Source: Schizochytrium sp. CCTCC M209059 (lineage: Eukaryota > Sar > Bigyra > Thraustochytrida > Thraustochytriidae). From it: a stretch of 64,000 nt of DNA. The stretch lies in NCBI GenBank assembly GCA_000818945.1, contig KN805381.1, forward strand, positions 415,035 to 479,034, written 5' to 3'. Every line of letters starts with the position of its first letter. Positions within the stretch are counted from its first letter, which is position 1. Below, piece by piece: positions 9,483 to 20,717 of the stretch. The position numbers were made by a program, and so were the translations under genes. A model generated the notes under the pieces. That model searched no databases. It had not been told where the DNA came from and saw only the letters and a list, made by a program, of their open reading frames with translations.

Positions 9483-11278
9483 TCAACTTGGCTTGGCACG
9501 AGAGACCTGGAGCTCGGGCGCATGCCGTGCCACGGTCAAGTCTGCGTCTTCATTTTCATGCAAATGCGAATGCGTGGCTTCCGCGTGCTGGTAGTGCAGA
9601 TAAAGACCTTGAATGCAAGAGGCGAACTCGAGCTCAAGCTTGATGGAGTCAAAGCCACCACCCACAAAGCAGTCCTCGAGAATACGCTGAGAATTAATGA
9701 GGCCGTGCAGGACGGTAAAGACGAAAATGGCCAATAGGGCTGCGTACACATATGTGGTCTCGTAATCCTCCGTTGATGTCTGGAGAGAAGCAACCCAACC
9801 AAAGTAAGGCCAGATGATCCACGGCATGAGAAAAATGTACACGCGACCAAAAGATCGAATGCTTTGCGGGGTGCGGTATGACTTGGACACGCGGAGCTCC
9901 TCAATGCGCTGCTGATGATACCAGTGGTATTGATGCAAGCGTGAGGCTTCGCCCGAGGGAAACCCTGCACGCTTCATGATTTCAGCATGGTGAGAAATTT
10001 TACTAAACACCTTGTTAAAGTTCTTGACAAGGTCGTTTTGCAAGGCGTGCACGCGTTTTGTCTCCTTGCGGTAATTGGGAAAAACTTGGTGTCGGCCGTG
10101 GCCGACTGTCGGCATGGAAAGGTATTTGAAGGCGAGCTGTACGAGCTCAATGTGGTCTTCCAAGACACGTTTGTTGAAGCCACCGGGAAGACAGCAGCGA
10201 CCCGTCATGCGCTTGGGGTGTTCCGGATGCGGCCACTCCCACGTGAGTGTGGCGAGGCAACTTTGCATCACGAGGGCGCGAAAGTCCGCCAGACGAAGCA
10301 GGGCCGACTCACGCCGTGTGTACGCTAGTGTAATTGCCGATGACAAAGGCTGTGCACAAGCGGGCGGGCAGGCGGGCGAGTGAGCGAGTTAGTGATCACG
10401 TCAGTTCTTTTCCCTCTCTTTTTCTTTTCCTTAATGGTGCGCGAGCTGTTTGGCGAGGAAAACGTCCAGCCTTGCACGATCCAAAGAGGAGAAAAGGAAA
10501 AACTTACAAAGATGACGGCAAAACCGAGAAAGCTAAAGTCGAGCTTGACTGCAAAAATGTAATCTGTGCCGTCGTCCATAAAGTTGAGCATTCCATAGGT
10601 AGCCACAAACGTATTGATGACTACTAAAAGAGTGTCCATCGTACACGAGTGGCGGGCATAAATGGCGAGCGAAGCAAGCATATCCACCATTGCGAGGCGA
10701 AAATTGTCATAGGCCGTTCCACACAGTCCTCGAGACTCTTGGCGCCGCGCCTGCATGTCGGCCTCTTCATTGACCAGGTACTCTGAGCAGGATTCGAGGC
10801 TTGGAATCTCCATGGACCGGGAGCTGAGCTCGGCCCATTCAATTTCTGTGGCGCCGTCCACGTTGCGAAGCGAGGGCATTTGAAAGATGCCGCTTCTCGA
10901 CGAATTCATCTTGCTTTTTCGTCGGCGATGCCGCCGCTTGCTCGTGGGACTCGAGCCCGTGTCAATGCTCTCGTGGTTCAACTGTGGACTTTTCGGTGAT
11001 GTCGCATCGCCATCGTTGGCGTTTGCATTTCCGGCTTCGACATCAATGTGCACCTGAGCATTTTCTTCGAGGGCCTTTCCCTTGATTCTCGCTTCGGCTT
11101 CGATCTCGCTGTTCATGCTCTCCTCGCTGCTCGTCTCCTGCACCTCCATGGTCTTGTCGCCGTCCTTCCTCTCCGTCGTCACCGTGTACGAGACGGGCAC
11201 AGCCTCGCCTTCTTGAGCAGGCGTTTCGGGACAGCGGCCCTCTTTCGATCCGTCCTCCTCCGGCCGCTTCGCCTCCAT
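9483..11278 (-). CDS. Four-helix membrane protein, bestrophin-like, two exons
   Basis: Spliced model: exon 1 11278-10508 (257 codons, ATG at 11278), intron 10507-10350, exon 2 10349-9483, giving 545 residues. Donor and acceptor keep phase 0, and the join rebuilds a continuous hydrophobic segment reading FLGFAVIF then PLSSAITLAYTRRE. The N-terminal ~150 residues are acidic, disordered and contain a basic RRHRRRKSK patch. About four membrane segments follow: TMDTLLVVINTFVATYGM, the spliced FAVIFPLSSAITLAY, YIFLMPWIIWPYFGW and YAALLAIFVFTVLHGL. A long charged loop lies between helices 2 and 3. The Phe-Pro-Leu helix followed by Tyr-x-Arg-Arg-Glu recalls bestrophin-like anion-channel families, but this rests on pattern memory only. 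Confidence 0.7.
10350..10507 (-). other. Intron of the membrane-protein gene
   Basis: Minus-strand GTAAGT donor at 10507, ACTAAC branch motif at 10393-10388, pyrimidine-rich run, and GCACAG acceptor ending at 10350. Phase 0 and 158 nt. It joins two frames that otherwise look like separate genes. Confidence 0.75.
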
Positions 11279-12564
11279 CGTCCCGCGAGCGACGTGAACA
11301 GCAAAGAGAGAAAGTTTCCTTGGCAGGCCCGCTCGCCCCCGCGCGCGCGAGGGAGAGAGCGTCCGAGGACCGGGATACACGCGCGGCGACGCAGAGCCTG
11401 GTCTCGCAGTTTTCGCTTTGCGGTCTGCTCTTCTTCGCTCGTCTTCACCCTACAGAGAACGCAACGCGAAGAAAGTTCACCCTACACACAGAGAAACCCA
11501 ATTTGCTTTGCGATCGAAGACGGGCGGGTGAAGCCCACCGCCGATCGTGCGCAGGTCTGCCTCTGCAAGCAGCAGCCGCTGCAGCGCTCACCGTGGCGCG
11601 TGCGGACGAGCGCGAGTGCCGGGCTCGGGTCAAGTCAAGCCAAGTCAAGTCGCTGTTGCGAGACGCAACGCTCGCATTTTGTGCAGGCTGATGTGCGGAT
11701 GAGGTGTACGTAAAACTCTGGCAAGTTGGGACGAATGAACGAAGACGGGATGATGTAGGGCCGCATAGGTCTAGAGCGAGGTGGGTGGACGAAATAAGAG
11801 AAAGCTGGCAGCTAAAAGCTGTAAGTTGCTGGCGCTGGCGCTGGCGCGGAATGGCGCTAAAGGGGAGGGCCATTGGCCTGGCAGCGCAGTGCAGCAGCGA
11901 GCAGCTTGTTCTTTTCCTTGTTCTGGCTTCTTCTCGAGTTCGTTCGTCTGTTCGTCTGCCAGTGCATGCGGTACGGTAAAAACGTGTTGGTGAGTCTCTC
12001 GTTCCACATCTCCGAAGCAGCAACGCAACTGCAAGCGATGGCGAGCTCGTACCTTCCTTTTGCATCAATGAACCGGCAAACCTTCTGTCAGAACGAGCAT
12101 TGCCGAGGCCCTCCATCAACCAACGCCGAGTCAACAAATCGGCACTCTCGAAAGCGATATCTCTGATTGCCCAGCAAACCAAGGCCTAGGCAGTGAATAC
12201 ATGCAACTTGCAACAAGAAAATCCCGCAACGCAAAATATCGTCTTATTCCGTGCACGATAAGCTCCATCCACCACAAGAAAAAAAAAAAAGTCAACTTGC
12301 CACTCCTTCTGCGCAACCCATTCCTCGTCTTGCGCAACCCTTTTTCCTCTCCCTCACGTGAATGGTGGGTGGCGGCGGCGGCCGGGGTTAGGGTACGGGG
12401 CGATACGGCGCGGAGGGTGGGGTAGGAGATCCCTATGGCGTAGCTATGTGGGGTCCCGCGGGGGCGGCGCCGGAGTATCGCTGGCGGCGCAGAGGCCAAA
12501 ACCCAATTCTGACGTCCTCGGAGAAGTTGAGCAGCAGCAGCTCGCGCACGCACGCCCAGGAAAG
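11279..12564. other. Shared upstream region of the membrane-protein gene and RPL7
   Basis: Divergent intergenic DNA. Open frames such as 11445-12182 minus and 11048-11713 plus have no domain and no supported start. It holds a repeated CAAGTCAAG motif near 11628-11650, an A-run at 12280-12290, and near its right end a telobox-like element. Probably a bidirectional promoter region. Confidence 0.45.
12384..12400 (+). promoter_or_regulatory. Telobox-like element upstream of RPL7
   Basis: GGGGTTAGGGTACGGGG lies about 165-180 nt before the proposed RPL7 first ATG. Telomere-repeat-like (AAACCCTAA-type) promoter elements are known for plant ribosomal-protein genes. Activity here is inferred from position only. 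Confidence 0.35.
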
Positions 12565-14271
12565 ATGGCCGGCAAGTAAGTTGGGGCGAGGCGAAAGCGC
12601 CCGCGGGTGCACGCGATGTGACGCGATGCAGCGCGACGCGACGCGAGGTGAAGCGGGGTGAGACGAGGCAGCCAGCACGGCGATGTGAGGATGGCTTGGC
12701 ATCTTGAGATGCGACTCCTCCTTGGCTGGCTGGCTGGTTGGCTGGTTGGCGTAAGGGATAGGGAGAAGAGGTGAGCTTGCACGCGTATGCGGGTTGAGGG
12801 GCGTGTTTTGGTGGAGTACAAGAGCAACATCGTTCACGGCATTGCTCCTTGTCTGGCGTGCAGTCATGGAGCTGCGTTTTCTGTCAAGTGGAGCGAAGGC
12901 AAAGATGATCGATTGGCTGGCTGGGCAGCTCGCTTGCTCACTTGCTTGCTTGCCTACCCGTCGATCATCCTTCAACTGCTTCATCGACGATTACGCACTC
13001 ATATGCACAATGATTGATTTCGCGAAGGATGGGTTAATCCAATCCTCTCGCGTCCGAAGACGGAGCATCTTCACTTGCTTTCATGGCTCGTGAATGGTGC
13101 TCGCGGCAACCTTGCTAATCGTGTCCGTGTCGTCTCGCGACGCTCACGAAAGGCAGGGCTCGGCCGCTCTCCAGTGCAGAACGCGTGAACCTGCTCTTAA
13201 TCTTTCTTTGTTTGCTTTTGTCCCAACTTTTTGTTGAGGAGGGATGAAGTAAAAGAAAAGGAGCAAGAGTTAGTATCACACCTCGGCCTGGGTCTGTTGT
13301 CCCTTTGCGGTTGTTTTCGCCCCGGCGATACATCGCGTCATCGTTAGCTCCTCTATTGAGGGACTGACTGGGATTAAATATCAACCTTGCGGGAGTCAAA
13401 CTCAATATTCGGAGCCACATACCATACACAAATGCGCATACTTGCGCGTCCACAATACCTGCGACGCCGACCCCTCTTCTCCTTCTTTTTTTTCGTTGAT
13501 CTCTATCTGTTGATGTTTTGGCATTGGACGAACGAACGACTGACCATGGAATCCCGCAACAGAGTCCCCGAGTCCGTGCTCAAGAGCCGCGCCTCCATCC
13601 AGGGGCGCAAGGAGCGTACCGCCGAGGAGCGCAAGGAGCGCACCGCCAAGCGCAAGGAGCTCAAGGAGAAGGCCTTCAAGCGTGCTGAGCAGTACGTGAA
13701 GGAGTACCAGACCGAGCAGAATGAGCTCGTCCGCATGCGTCGCGCCGCCAAGGCCGCTGGCAACATCTACGTCGACCCGGAGCCCAAGGTTGTTGTCGTG
13801 ACCCGCGTCCGCGGTATCATGGGCAACTCCCCCAAGGTCCGCAAGATCTTGCAGCTCCTCCGCCTTCGCCAGATCCACAACACCGTCTTTGTCAAGCTCA
13901 ACAAGGCCACCGTCAACATGCTCCGCCTTGTCGAGCCCTACATCGCCTACGGTGAGCCCACCCTCAAGACGGTCAAGCAGCTCATCTACAAGCGCGGCTA
14001 CGCCAAGGTCAACAAGCAGCGTCTTGCCATCACCGAGAACACCATCATTGAGGAGAACCTCGGCAAGTACGATATTATCTGCGCTGAGGATCTCGTCCAC
14101 GAGATCTTCACCTGCGGCCCCCACTTCAAGGAGGCCAGCAACTTCCTCTGGCCCTTCAAGCTCTCCGCCCCCAAGGGGGGCTTCAAGAAGAAGCTCAACC
14201 ACTTTAACGAGGGCGGTGATGCTGGCAACCGTGGTGTCCACGTCAACGAACTCATCCAGCGCATGATCTAA
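12565..14271 (+). CDS. RPL7: 60S ribosomal protein L7 (uL30)
   Basis: Preferred model: exon 1 12565-12575 (ATG GCC GGC AA), intron 12576-13562, exon 2 13563-14271, giving 239 residues starting MAGKVPESVLKSR. The unspliced alternative starts at ATG 13546 (241 residues, MESRNRVPES...). The spliced N-terminus reads through the Val-Pro-Glu-Ser motif expected at the start of L7 and uses a GTAAGT donor, while ATG 13546 sits directly after a branch-point motif. The body is plain L7: a basic N-terminal helix rich in Lys/Arg/Glu, NIYVDPEPKVVVVTRVRGI, SPKVRKILQLLRLRQIHN, and C-terminal FKLSAPKGGFKKK with HFNEGGDAGNR. It is a structural protein of the large ribosomal subunit. A 279-residue antisense frame is a shadow. 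Confidence 0.95.
12576..13562 (+). other. Long first intron of RPL7 (predicted)
   Basis: GTAAGT donor directly after ATGGCCGGCAA, ACTGAC branch motif at 13539-13544, CAG acceptor ending at 13562. 987 nt. Contains GGCTGGCTGGTTGG-type and GATTGGCTGGCTGG repeats and no secure gene. Long first introns just after the start codon are common in ribosomal-protein genes. The acceptor lacks a strong pyrimidine tract, which is the weak point. Confidence 0.65.
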
Positions 14272-14723
14272 TCTAGACCTAGGAGCCTATTTTGACCTCG
14301 TTGTTTTTGTGATTTTTCCCGCTCATTTCGCTCGCCTGTTCATGGTCCCCTTGTTGCTCTTTTGGCGAAATAGGATTTTTCTAATTGTCGGTTCAGGTCT
14401 TCTCATTTCTTCTTGATGATAGGAGGCCTACTTGCGTGTTATTGCGATTGTCAATGGCATGTCCGTGAATATGTGCGTGCATGTGTAGCCTGTACTTGTG
14501 TCGTGCATGTTCGTGTATACGTGCCATGACGTTCGTGCTCTCACGACCACCACGTTGGGTGCAAATGAATGACGGCCCAATGAGATGAGAGAGAGAAAAA
14601 GGGTTGCGCAAACTTTTGTCTTTCTGACTCGGTCTTGGTCTGCTGTATGCAAATCCTTCGACTAAAGCGAGCGAGTGAACAAGGCAGGCGAGCAAGCGAG
14701 CGAGCGAGGGAGCAGCCGCTGCC
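14272..14723. other. Intergenic region between RPL7 and PRMT5
   Basis: RPL7 3' untranslated region with T-rich stretches (14290-14380), followed by GCGAGCGAGC repeats (about 14666-14710) immediately upstream of the PRMT5 start. No other gene seen. Confidence 0.5.
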
Positions 14724-16954
14724 ATGTCGAGCGAGGAGGAGTACTCCCGGGAACCGCTAGTGTGTGGCCTTCAGCTGCGCTTTACGGCGGACATCTGCGC
14801 AGCGTTGCAGCAGGTAAGTCTCAAGCGAGGTCGACCAATTCTTGGCCATGGCCACCAGTTCATCCTGTGCACCGGCTAAGGCGGCCGGCCACGCTACGTT
14901 CAAAGAGCTTGTGCAAGGCGCTGCAATGGCCATGGGATAAGCAAGGTCGACTAGCATCATGGTGATGTGCTTCACGGGCGTGAGGATTGAGGACTAACTC
15001 TTTCAAATGTAAACGCAGTATGTGTACAATGGAGCATTTGCCTACATTATGACCCCTTTGGTTCATCCACGGCTGCGCCGGGACTGCGCACAAGTTTCTG
15101 ACAAGCGTGAGACACCTCTTACCCGTAAGTAGAATGCCGCTCAACCTTTTGTGTCAAAGAAATGCCCGACTCGTAAGCCATACTGACAATTGCTCTCTCT
15201 TTTCCGGTTTTACTGCAGGCTCGGATCTCATCCTTGAGAGCTCCACGTGGAACAACAACGTTGTTGGCGAGCTTTCCAAATGGATCGATCTCGATGCTGC
15301 CGATGCGCAGCTTCGACATGCCAGCGAAAAGGCGCTCAAACAGGAACTCATGTGGGCTTCCCATCTCTCACTCGCTGCAGTCGTCGCACCCTGCCCGAGC
15401 AAGTCATGCTTGAATTACGCCAACGCAATCCAACGTCTTACTTCAAAGAATCCACGCATCAACTTATGGATTTCTGTGCCGCTCAGCGTGCCCGCAAAAG
15501 GTACGGGCTCCACAGACGACCACGATGAGGCCGCTAGTCCGTGGCATGCATGGAACAAGTTGCGTGTACTCTGCAACAACACCAACTCGATGGGCGTTCT
15601 TTTAGAGCTTTCGAGCAACCTGCCCTCCCAGGCGGACCAGGATCGCTGGTTCGCTGAACCGGTGAAAGCCGTTCTGATCCCTACATCCATTTTTACGGCC
15701 AATGCCAAGGGTTACCCTGTTCTTTTGGCCGCGCACCAAAAGCTCTTGGTGCGCCTGCACCAGTACGACGTTCAATTTATCCTGTCTGGGCGCCCAAAGC
15801 ACATGGATGGTCTTGCGCCATACTATCTTTACCTCGACCATCTTGCAAAGCGTGCTCCGGCGCCCTCCATGAAGGACGAGTTTGAGTCTCCGTTTTACGA
15901 CTGCCTGCAAACACCGCTACAACCTCTCATGGATCACCTCGAATCGCAAATGTATGAAACGTTTGAGAAGGATCCCATAAAGTACGAACAGTACGAAAAG
16001 GCCGTGGCGCGTGCTCTTGCTGACACCCCGGTCGACAAGGTTTCGGTTGTCATGGTCGTCGGCGCCGGCCGCGGGCCACTCGTCCGGGCCTCGCTGCGCG
16101 CCGCCGCCTCCGTCCAACGCGAGATCCGCATGTTTGCAGTCGAGAAGAACCCCAATGCCGTCATCACATTGCGCAACATGAAGGAGATGCTTGCTTGGGG
16201 CGACACCGTGACGATTGTGCATACTGATATGCGATACTGGGAGGCACCCGAGCAGGCCGACATCCTCGTGAGCGAGCTTTTGGGCTCCTGGGGCGACAAT
16301 GAGCTCTCGCCTGAGTGCCTCGATGGCGCAGAAAAATTCCTCAAGCCGGACGGAATCTCGATTCCATGCGAGTACACCTCCTTTGTGGCGCCCATTTCCA
16401 CGCCAAGGCTTTGGACAGACTGCAGGGCCTTTGGCGACCTCAAGTACATGGAAACCATGTACGTGGTCAAGCTACACAAGTTCAACGAGTTCGACGACCC
16501 TCAGCCTTGCTTTACCTTTGCGCATCCATCGTGGCGCAAGGCACGGGATGTAAGCACTGGTCGGGAGTACTTTGCATCAGAAAAGACTGTGCTTCCCGCA
16601 CTTGTCGATGGCGAAATCGACAATGCTCGCTTTCGCACGCTCGAGTTCACGGCGCGTCACTCTGGCATGCTTCACGGATTCGTGGGCTACTTTGAGGCCA
16701 AGCTCTACAAGGACGTGAGCATTTCCATCAATCCGGCTACCTTTAGCGAGGGCATGTTTTCTTGGTTTCCCATTTACATTCCAATTCGCGTACCGCAGCT
16801 CGTGCGTCGTGGAGAGACCATTCGCGCGGCCTTTTGGCGGCATTGCAACACTTCACAGGTTTGGTACGAGTGGGCGCTCGACGCCCCGCACCCGACTCCA
16901 GTTCACAATGTCAATGGTGAGTCGGCGCCAATCAAGCTCACTTCCGAGGACTAG
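14724..16954 (+). CDS. PRMT5: Protein arginine N-methyltransferase 5 (three exons)
   Basis: Exons 14724-14813, 15019-15124 and 15219-16954 give 643 residues, close to the ~640 of human PRMT5. The N-terminal exons restore the TIM-barrel start (VCGLQLRFTADICAAL, then AYIMTPLVHPRLRRD, then TPLTRSDLILESSTWNNN). The catalytic half has ETFEKDPIKYEQYEKAV (the family's Phe before the DPIKY motif), SAM-binding VVGAGRGPLVRASL near 344, acidic FAVEKNPNAV, and the double-Glu loop VSELLGSWGDNELSPEC near 415-430. PRMT5 makes symmetric dimethylarginine on histones and Sm proteins, normally with MEP50/WDR77. The frame from 15107 starts within intron-2-flanking sequence and misses the true N-terminus. Confidence 0.95.
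14814..15018 (+). other. PRMT5 intron 1
   Basis: GTAAGT donor, ACTAAC branch motif at 14993-14998, ACGCAG acceptor; 205 nt, phase 0. Confidence 0.85.
15125..15218 (+). other. PRMT5 intron 2
   Basis: GTAAGT donor, ACTGAC branch motif at 15182-15187, pyrimidine-rich run, ACTGCAG acceptor; 94 nt, phase 1. Splicing creates the Arg of the conserved TRSDL motif. Confidence 0.9.
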
Positions 16955-17669
16955 GCCCTGCAGTCAGGCTCGGCGTCTTTTCTTGCGCTCATTGAAATTG
17001 ACACTAAATAGCAGTATTACTACCTGGGTGTGAAACCCCGTCCAAATTCTTGTTTTAGCCAGGTTTCTGGCGGGTCATACAGGAGAGACTTGTGTCTCTC
17101 ATGAGCTTTCAACAGCACCTTTCCTGACCTCCAATGGTGTCGCCGTACGAACATATCGTTTTCACCGTCGAGCCTGAACTGCCTTCCCATTTGCAGGCTC
17201 CAGGGAAAGAACTCGCTAGGTTGTTTCGAGTTGCTTTGAGCTGCTTTGACATGATATGCTTTTGGTCTTGCCTTGATTTTTCTCTTCCGAGCTCCTGACT
17301 TTATAATATGCTTTACATTGCGTCGACAAGGCTCGCGACTTTCAACAAGAACGCCCGTCTCCATCCCAACATCGTGCCCTCCTTCTCCACCATCACCATG
17401 ACGCATACGGCAAAAAGCTTCTTCAGGGGGGGCGTCCGCGAGGGCGTCCGCGCCGACTAGCGGAAACCGTAGCAGGTCGTAGCCGGGCGTCCAAGATCCT
17501 CGGCGCCAGACCCCAAGCGAGGAGCTTCGCGCGGCGCTTTCGGCGGCGGCGCGGGAGCGGTCGCGCGGCAGCCCGCGGGCGTCCCGTCCCCTTGTCGCGT
17601 CCCGCCCGTCCGCGGGCCCCCGGCCGAGCCGAGGCAGCGGCGGCGATCTCGGCGATCTTGGCGAGCGAG
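16955..17669. other. Intergenic region with a small possible minus-strand ORF
   Basis: Holds the PRMT5 3' end and the GC-rich leader of the next gene. A minus-strand frame with ATG at 17406 and stop at 17020 (128 codons) has balanced composition (ends ETWLKQEFGRGF-type sequence) and is not an obvious shadow, but it matches nothing I recognise. Confidence 0.4.
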
Positions 17670-17714
17670 ATGAGCAACAACGCAGCACACGACCACCACT
17701 CCCACGCGGGAGGC

Positions 17715-17745
<31 letters not shown>

Positions 17746-18449
17746 AGGGCTCCGGGGAGTCCAAGACGGAGCTGCTACTCCGCGAGCGCGAGATGCTGGA
17801 GCGAGAGCTCGCGTACAGCCTCATGATGCACGACCAGTTGACCCGTGCGCAGCAGGCTTCCGACGCGAACCACACCTTGCAGGCGCTCTCGCGGCAGCGG
17901 CGTGACTTTGGCGGTGACGGCGGCGACCTGGAACACGCCTTCCAGAGAAGAGGCAACGCGCTCAATCGCCACGGCCAGGTGCACGCGAGCCAACTTCAAT
18001 TCAATCATTTTGGTGCTGGCACCGGCAACGGCGCGCGCGGCGACGGCCGCGTCCAGATCGTCCAACTCGATGACGAACGCGCTCGCGAAATCGAGCACAT
18101 GCAGCAGCTTGACACCATCAGCGAGGCAATCCAGGAACTCAATGCTGGTCTTGCTCGCGGGGACAAGGCTCCGGAAGAAATCCAGCGCGATCTTGACCGT
18201 CTTACAGAGCTCAGCGTCAGACTTGACGAGCTGTCTTCTGCTTTTGCCGGCCCCGACGCAGCGCCGGGCCGGAGTCCGAGCGCCAATAGCTCCGGAAGCG
18301 CTAATGCGTCAAATGGCACGGGCGCCAGCGCAGCGAACGGCATGGGCGCCGTTAATGGCATCGGTTCTCCTAATGGAGTCGGCACCTCGCCAACCGCGAA
18401 TGGGGGTTCCTCCTATGCTGAGCGCAACGGTCTCTCGAACCGTCACGGA

Positions 18450-18493
<44 letters not shown>

Positions 18494-20717
18494 GGCCTCG
18501 AATGCACGATCCGAATACAATGTACAGGAGCGCGAACGGGAGCAACCAGACGATCAAGACCATAATCGCGCCATGATGGAGCTCATGTTCCTCTTGCAGC
18601 AGCAACAACGATTTCAGCAGCAAGAGGAACAGCTACAACGCGAACAGGAGGCACACGCGCATCGCCAGACCCGTCAAGATGAGTTTTCTTCCTTGCGCCA
18701 ACAGCAGCAAGAGCAAGAGCGACGGCGACAGAGCGCAGGTGAGATTGACGGTCTGTCGGCGAATGGAGACCTTCTCGATGTCCAGCTTGTCGTGGATCAG
18801 CACAATCGCGGCACGCGGGAAATGCTCCAGCAGCTTAACGAAATCCGGGAAGAGATCGCTTCCTTGCGGGACATGGAAGAGTCTAGCCCCGAGTCCCGTG
18901 CTGCTCAAGCGGCGCGCTTCGCAGAACTCGTTGGCAAGTTGGAGCGCCTCGAGCAGGAAAAGGATAACTTGCACCAGGCACTCTCGCAGCACAACGGAAG
19001 CAATCGCTCGTACCGCAGCGGAATCGACTCGCCGCCTGCGATGTTTCAATCTTCATACGCGCAGCGTTCACCTCCTGACGACCAGGATAGCCTCGCGCCT
19101 GCCACCGACGGCGATCCGGAAGATGTTCAGGATGTGGAGCGCCTGCTCAAACAGCTCGAGCAGGCGCGAGAGCTTGGCCGGTTCAAGTCTCTCCAGCTTA
19201 AGCGCCAGGAACAAGAAGTTGCGACGTTGCAGCGCAGCATTGAAGGCTTGGAATCGCGCCTCCTTCGCGTTCGTCCCGAGTTTGGCTCTGGCGGCATGAG
19301 CCAAGTCGGCGATGACGAAGACGATGATAATGGTGTCGTCGACGACGATGAAGACGGAAGCGGCGATCGAGTGGGCGATCTGCGCCATGCGCAGCTTCAC
19401 GTGGGTAGGGGGAGCCTTTTGCGCGCTGAGATCATCGAAGAGGCCGAGGCCTCGTCGGTGCAGGTGGAAGCCGTGTCGCAGGGCAGGAATGGGGACGCTG
19501 AAGATGACGACGATGACGTCGCAGCCGTGGACGACGACGACGATGACGAGAGCGTGGACGGTAACGAGGAGGCAAACGGACGTGGCTCTCGCGCTGATCG
19601 ACTCTCGCAGAACACCGACGGGCACCGGCTTGGACCTGGCGCCGACCAGGTCGAGGACGACACCGACGACGAGAACGAAAGTCGTCCGGACGATGACGGG
19701 ACACGCTCTGTGCAGACGGACGGCGCGCATACACGCGTGACGACGCGTTCCGAGGTCGACCGCGTTAGCACTGCAGCCATCAAGGGCGACGATCCTGATG
19801 CAGATGAGGAAGATGACATCTTTCACGCAGGTTCCTCCATCCTTAGCCTGGGTCGCAGCAGCGCGGGAGCTAGGTGCGCGAGCGTCAGCGCAGGCGCCGG
19901 CGGAAACGATGATGACGATGATGCGGATGCGGACGACGACGACGACGATGGTGCGGCCGATCACCCTGGAAATATCAACGGGCAGTCTGAATCGGCGCCA
20001 GTGAGTGCAGCGGTCGCGGCGGCGAACTCTCGATTCTCAAGGTCCTCTCTTGTGCACAAGGCTGTTGTGGAGAGCGCAAGTGTGGTCGCACGCGCCGGTT
20101 CCACGGCTGGAGATGTTGATGATGGCGGGGCGAGTACATATTTTGAAGACGATGACGACCCGGAGCACGACGACGACGACGATCATGATGACGACGATGA
20201 CGATGACGACGATGACGACGACGACGATCAGGAAACAACTGCTGCCGTGGACGGCTCGAGGGTATCGCGCGGCACGCTCGACAGGGAACGTGCGGACGAG
20301 AACGCAAGCGAGCTCTCTGAGGCAATGGACCAAGTTCCACCAAGTCTGCAGTTCAGGTTCCGGCAGCGATCGCGCGGCGGGGGTCGTAGCAACAAGCGAG
20401 TCGGTATTGCTGGTAGTCGAAGCAGGGGTATTGCGTCGCCGGCCAGCAGTGTGGTGACGGCAGCGTCAGTGGATCTTCCTTCGGACGAGTTTCTGGACGC
20501 CTCGGATTACAAGATTCTCATGGAAGACATTTACGAGTTTGTTAGGGACTGCCGCGGACAACGTGGTGGCGTGGACCCGTCGACTTCAGATCGAGACTTT
20601 GGCCGCCGCATGATGAATTTTGTTTCCAAGCTTCTCAACGAGCTCGGCCATGTCGACGTGGCTAACCAAGACCAGCAAAGAAGAATTCTCCGCACCATTC
20701 GGAACATGAGCGACTGA
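17670..20717 (+). CDS. Acidic coiled-coil protein with polyQ and poly-Asp tracts
   Basis: 1,015 residues from ATG 17670. The frame extends upstream only to a TTG. Visible order: Gly/Ala-rich N-terminus; a Glu/Arg/Leu-rich helix (ELLLREREMLERELAYSL); helical segments around DTISEAIQELNAGL and DRLTELSVRLDEL; a Ser/Asn/Gly-rich linker; a nearly pure CAG polyQ run (about 18453-18491); long coiled coils (AMMELMFLLQQQQRFQQQEE, MLQQLNEIREEIASLRD, VGKLERLEQEKDNLHQAL); several poly-Asp tracts (notably 20150-20230); and a conserved-looking C-terminal ~70 residues (SDYKILMEDIYEFVRDCRG ... NFVSKLLNELGHVDV) that may be a small helical domain. The coiled-coil plus short terminal helical domain loosely recalls centriolar-satellite or cytoskeletal scaffolds, without proof. 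Function unknown. Confidence 0.8.
18453..18491 (+). repeat. CAG trinucleotide tract (polyQ)
   Basis: Nearly uninterrupted CAG run, about 13 codons, inside the coiled-coil gene. Homogeneous codon use suggests recent slippage growth. Confidence 0.9.

Noticed and set aside
13402..14241. 279-codon minus-strand frame opposite RPL7
   Set aside because: RPL7 identity on the plus strand is unambiguous; the antisense Leu/Val/Asp-rich product is a codon-bias artefact.
15107..15218. Start of PRMT5 at 15107
   Set aside because: This codon is not an ATG-supported start and the stretch runs through an intron. The spliced N-terminal exons match the family far better.
19068..19964. 298-codon minus-strand frame rich in Val/Ile
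   Set aside because: Antisense of the poly-Asp tracts (GAC/GAT read backwards as Val/Ile).
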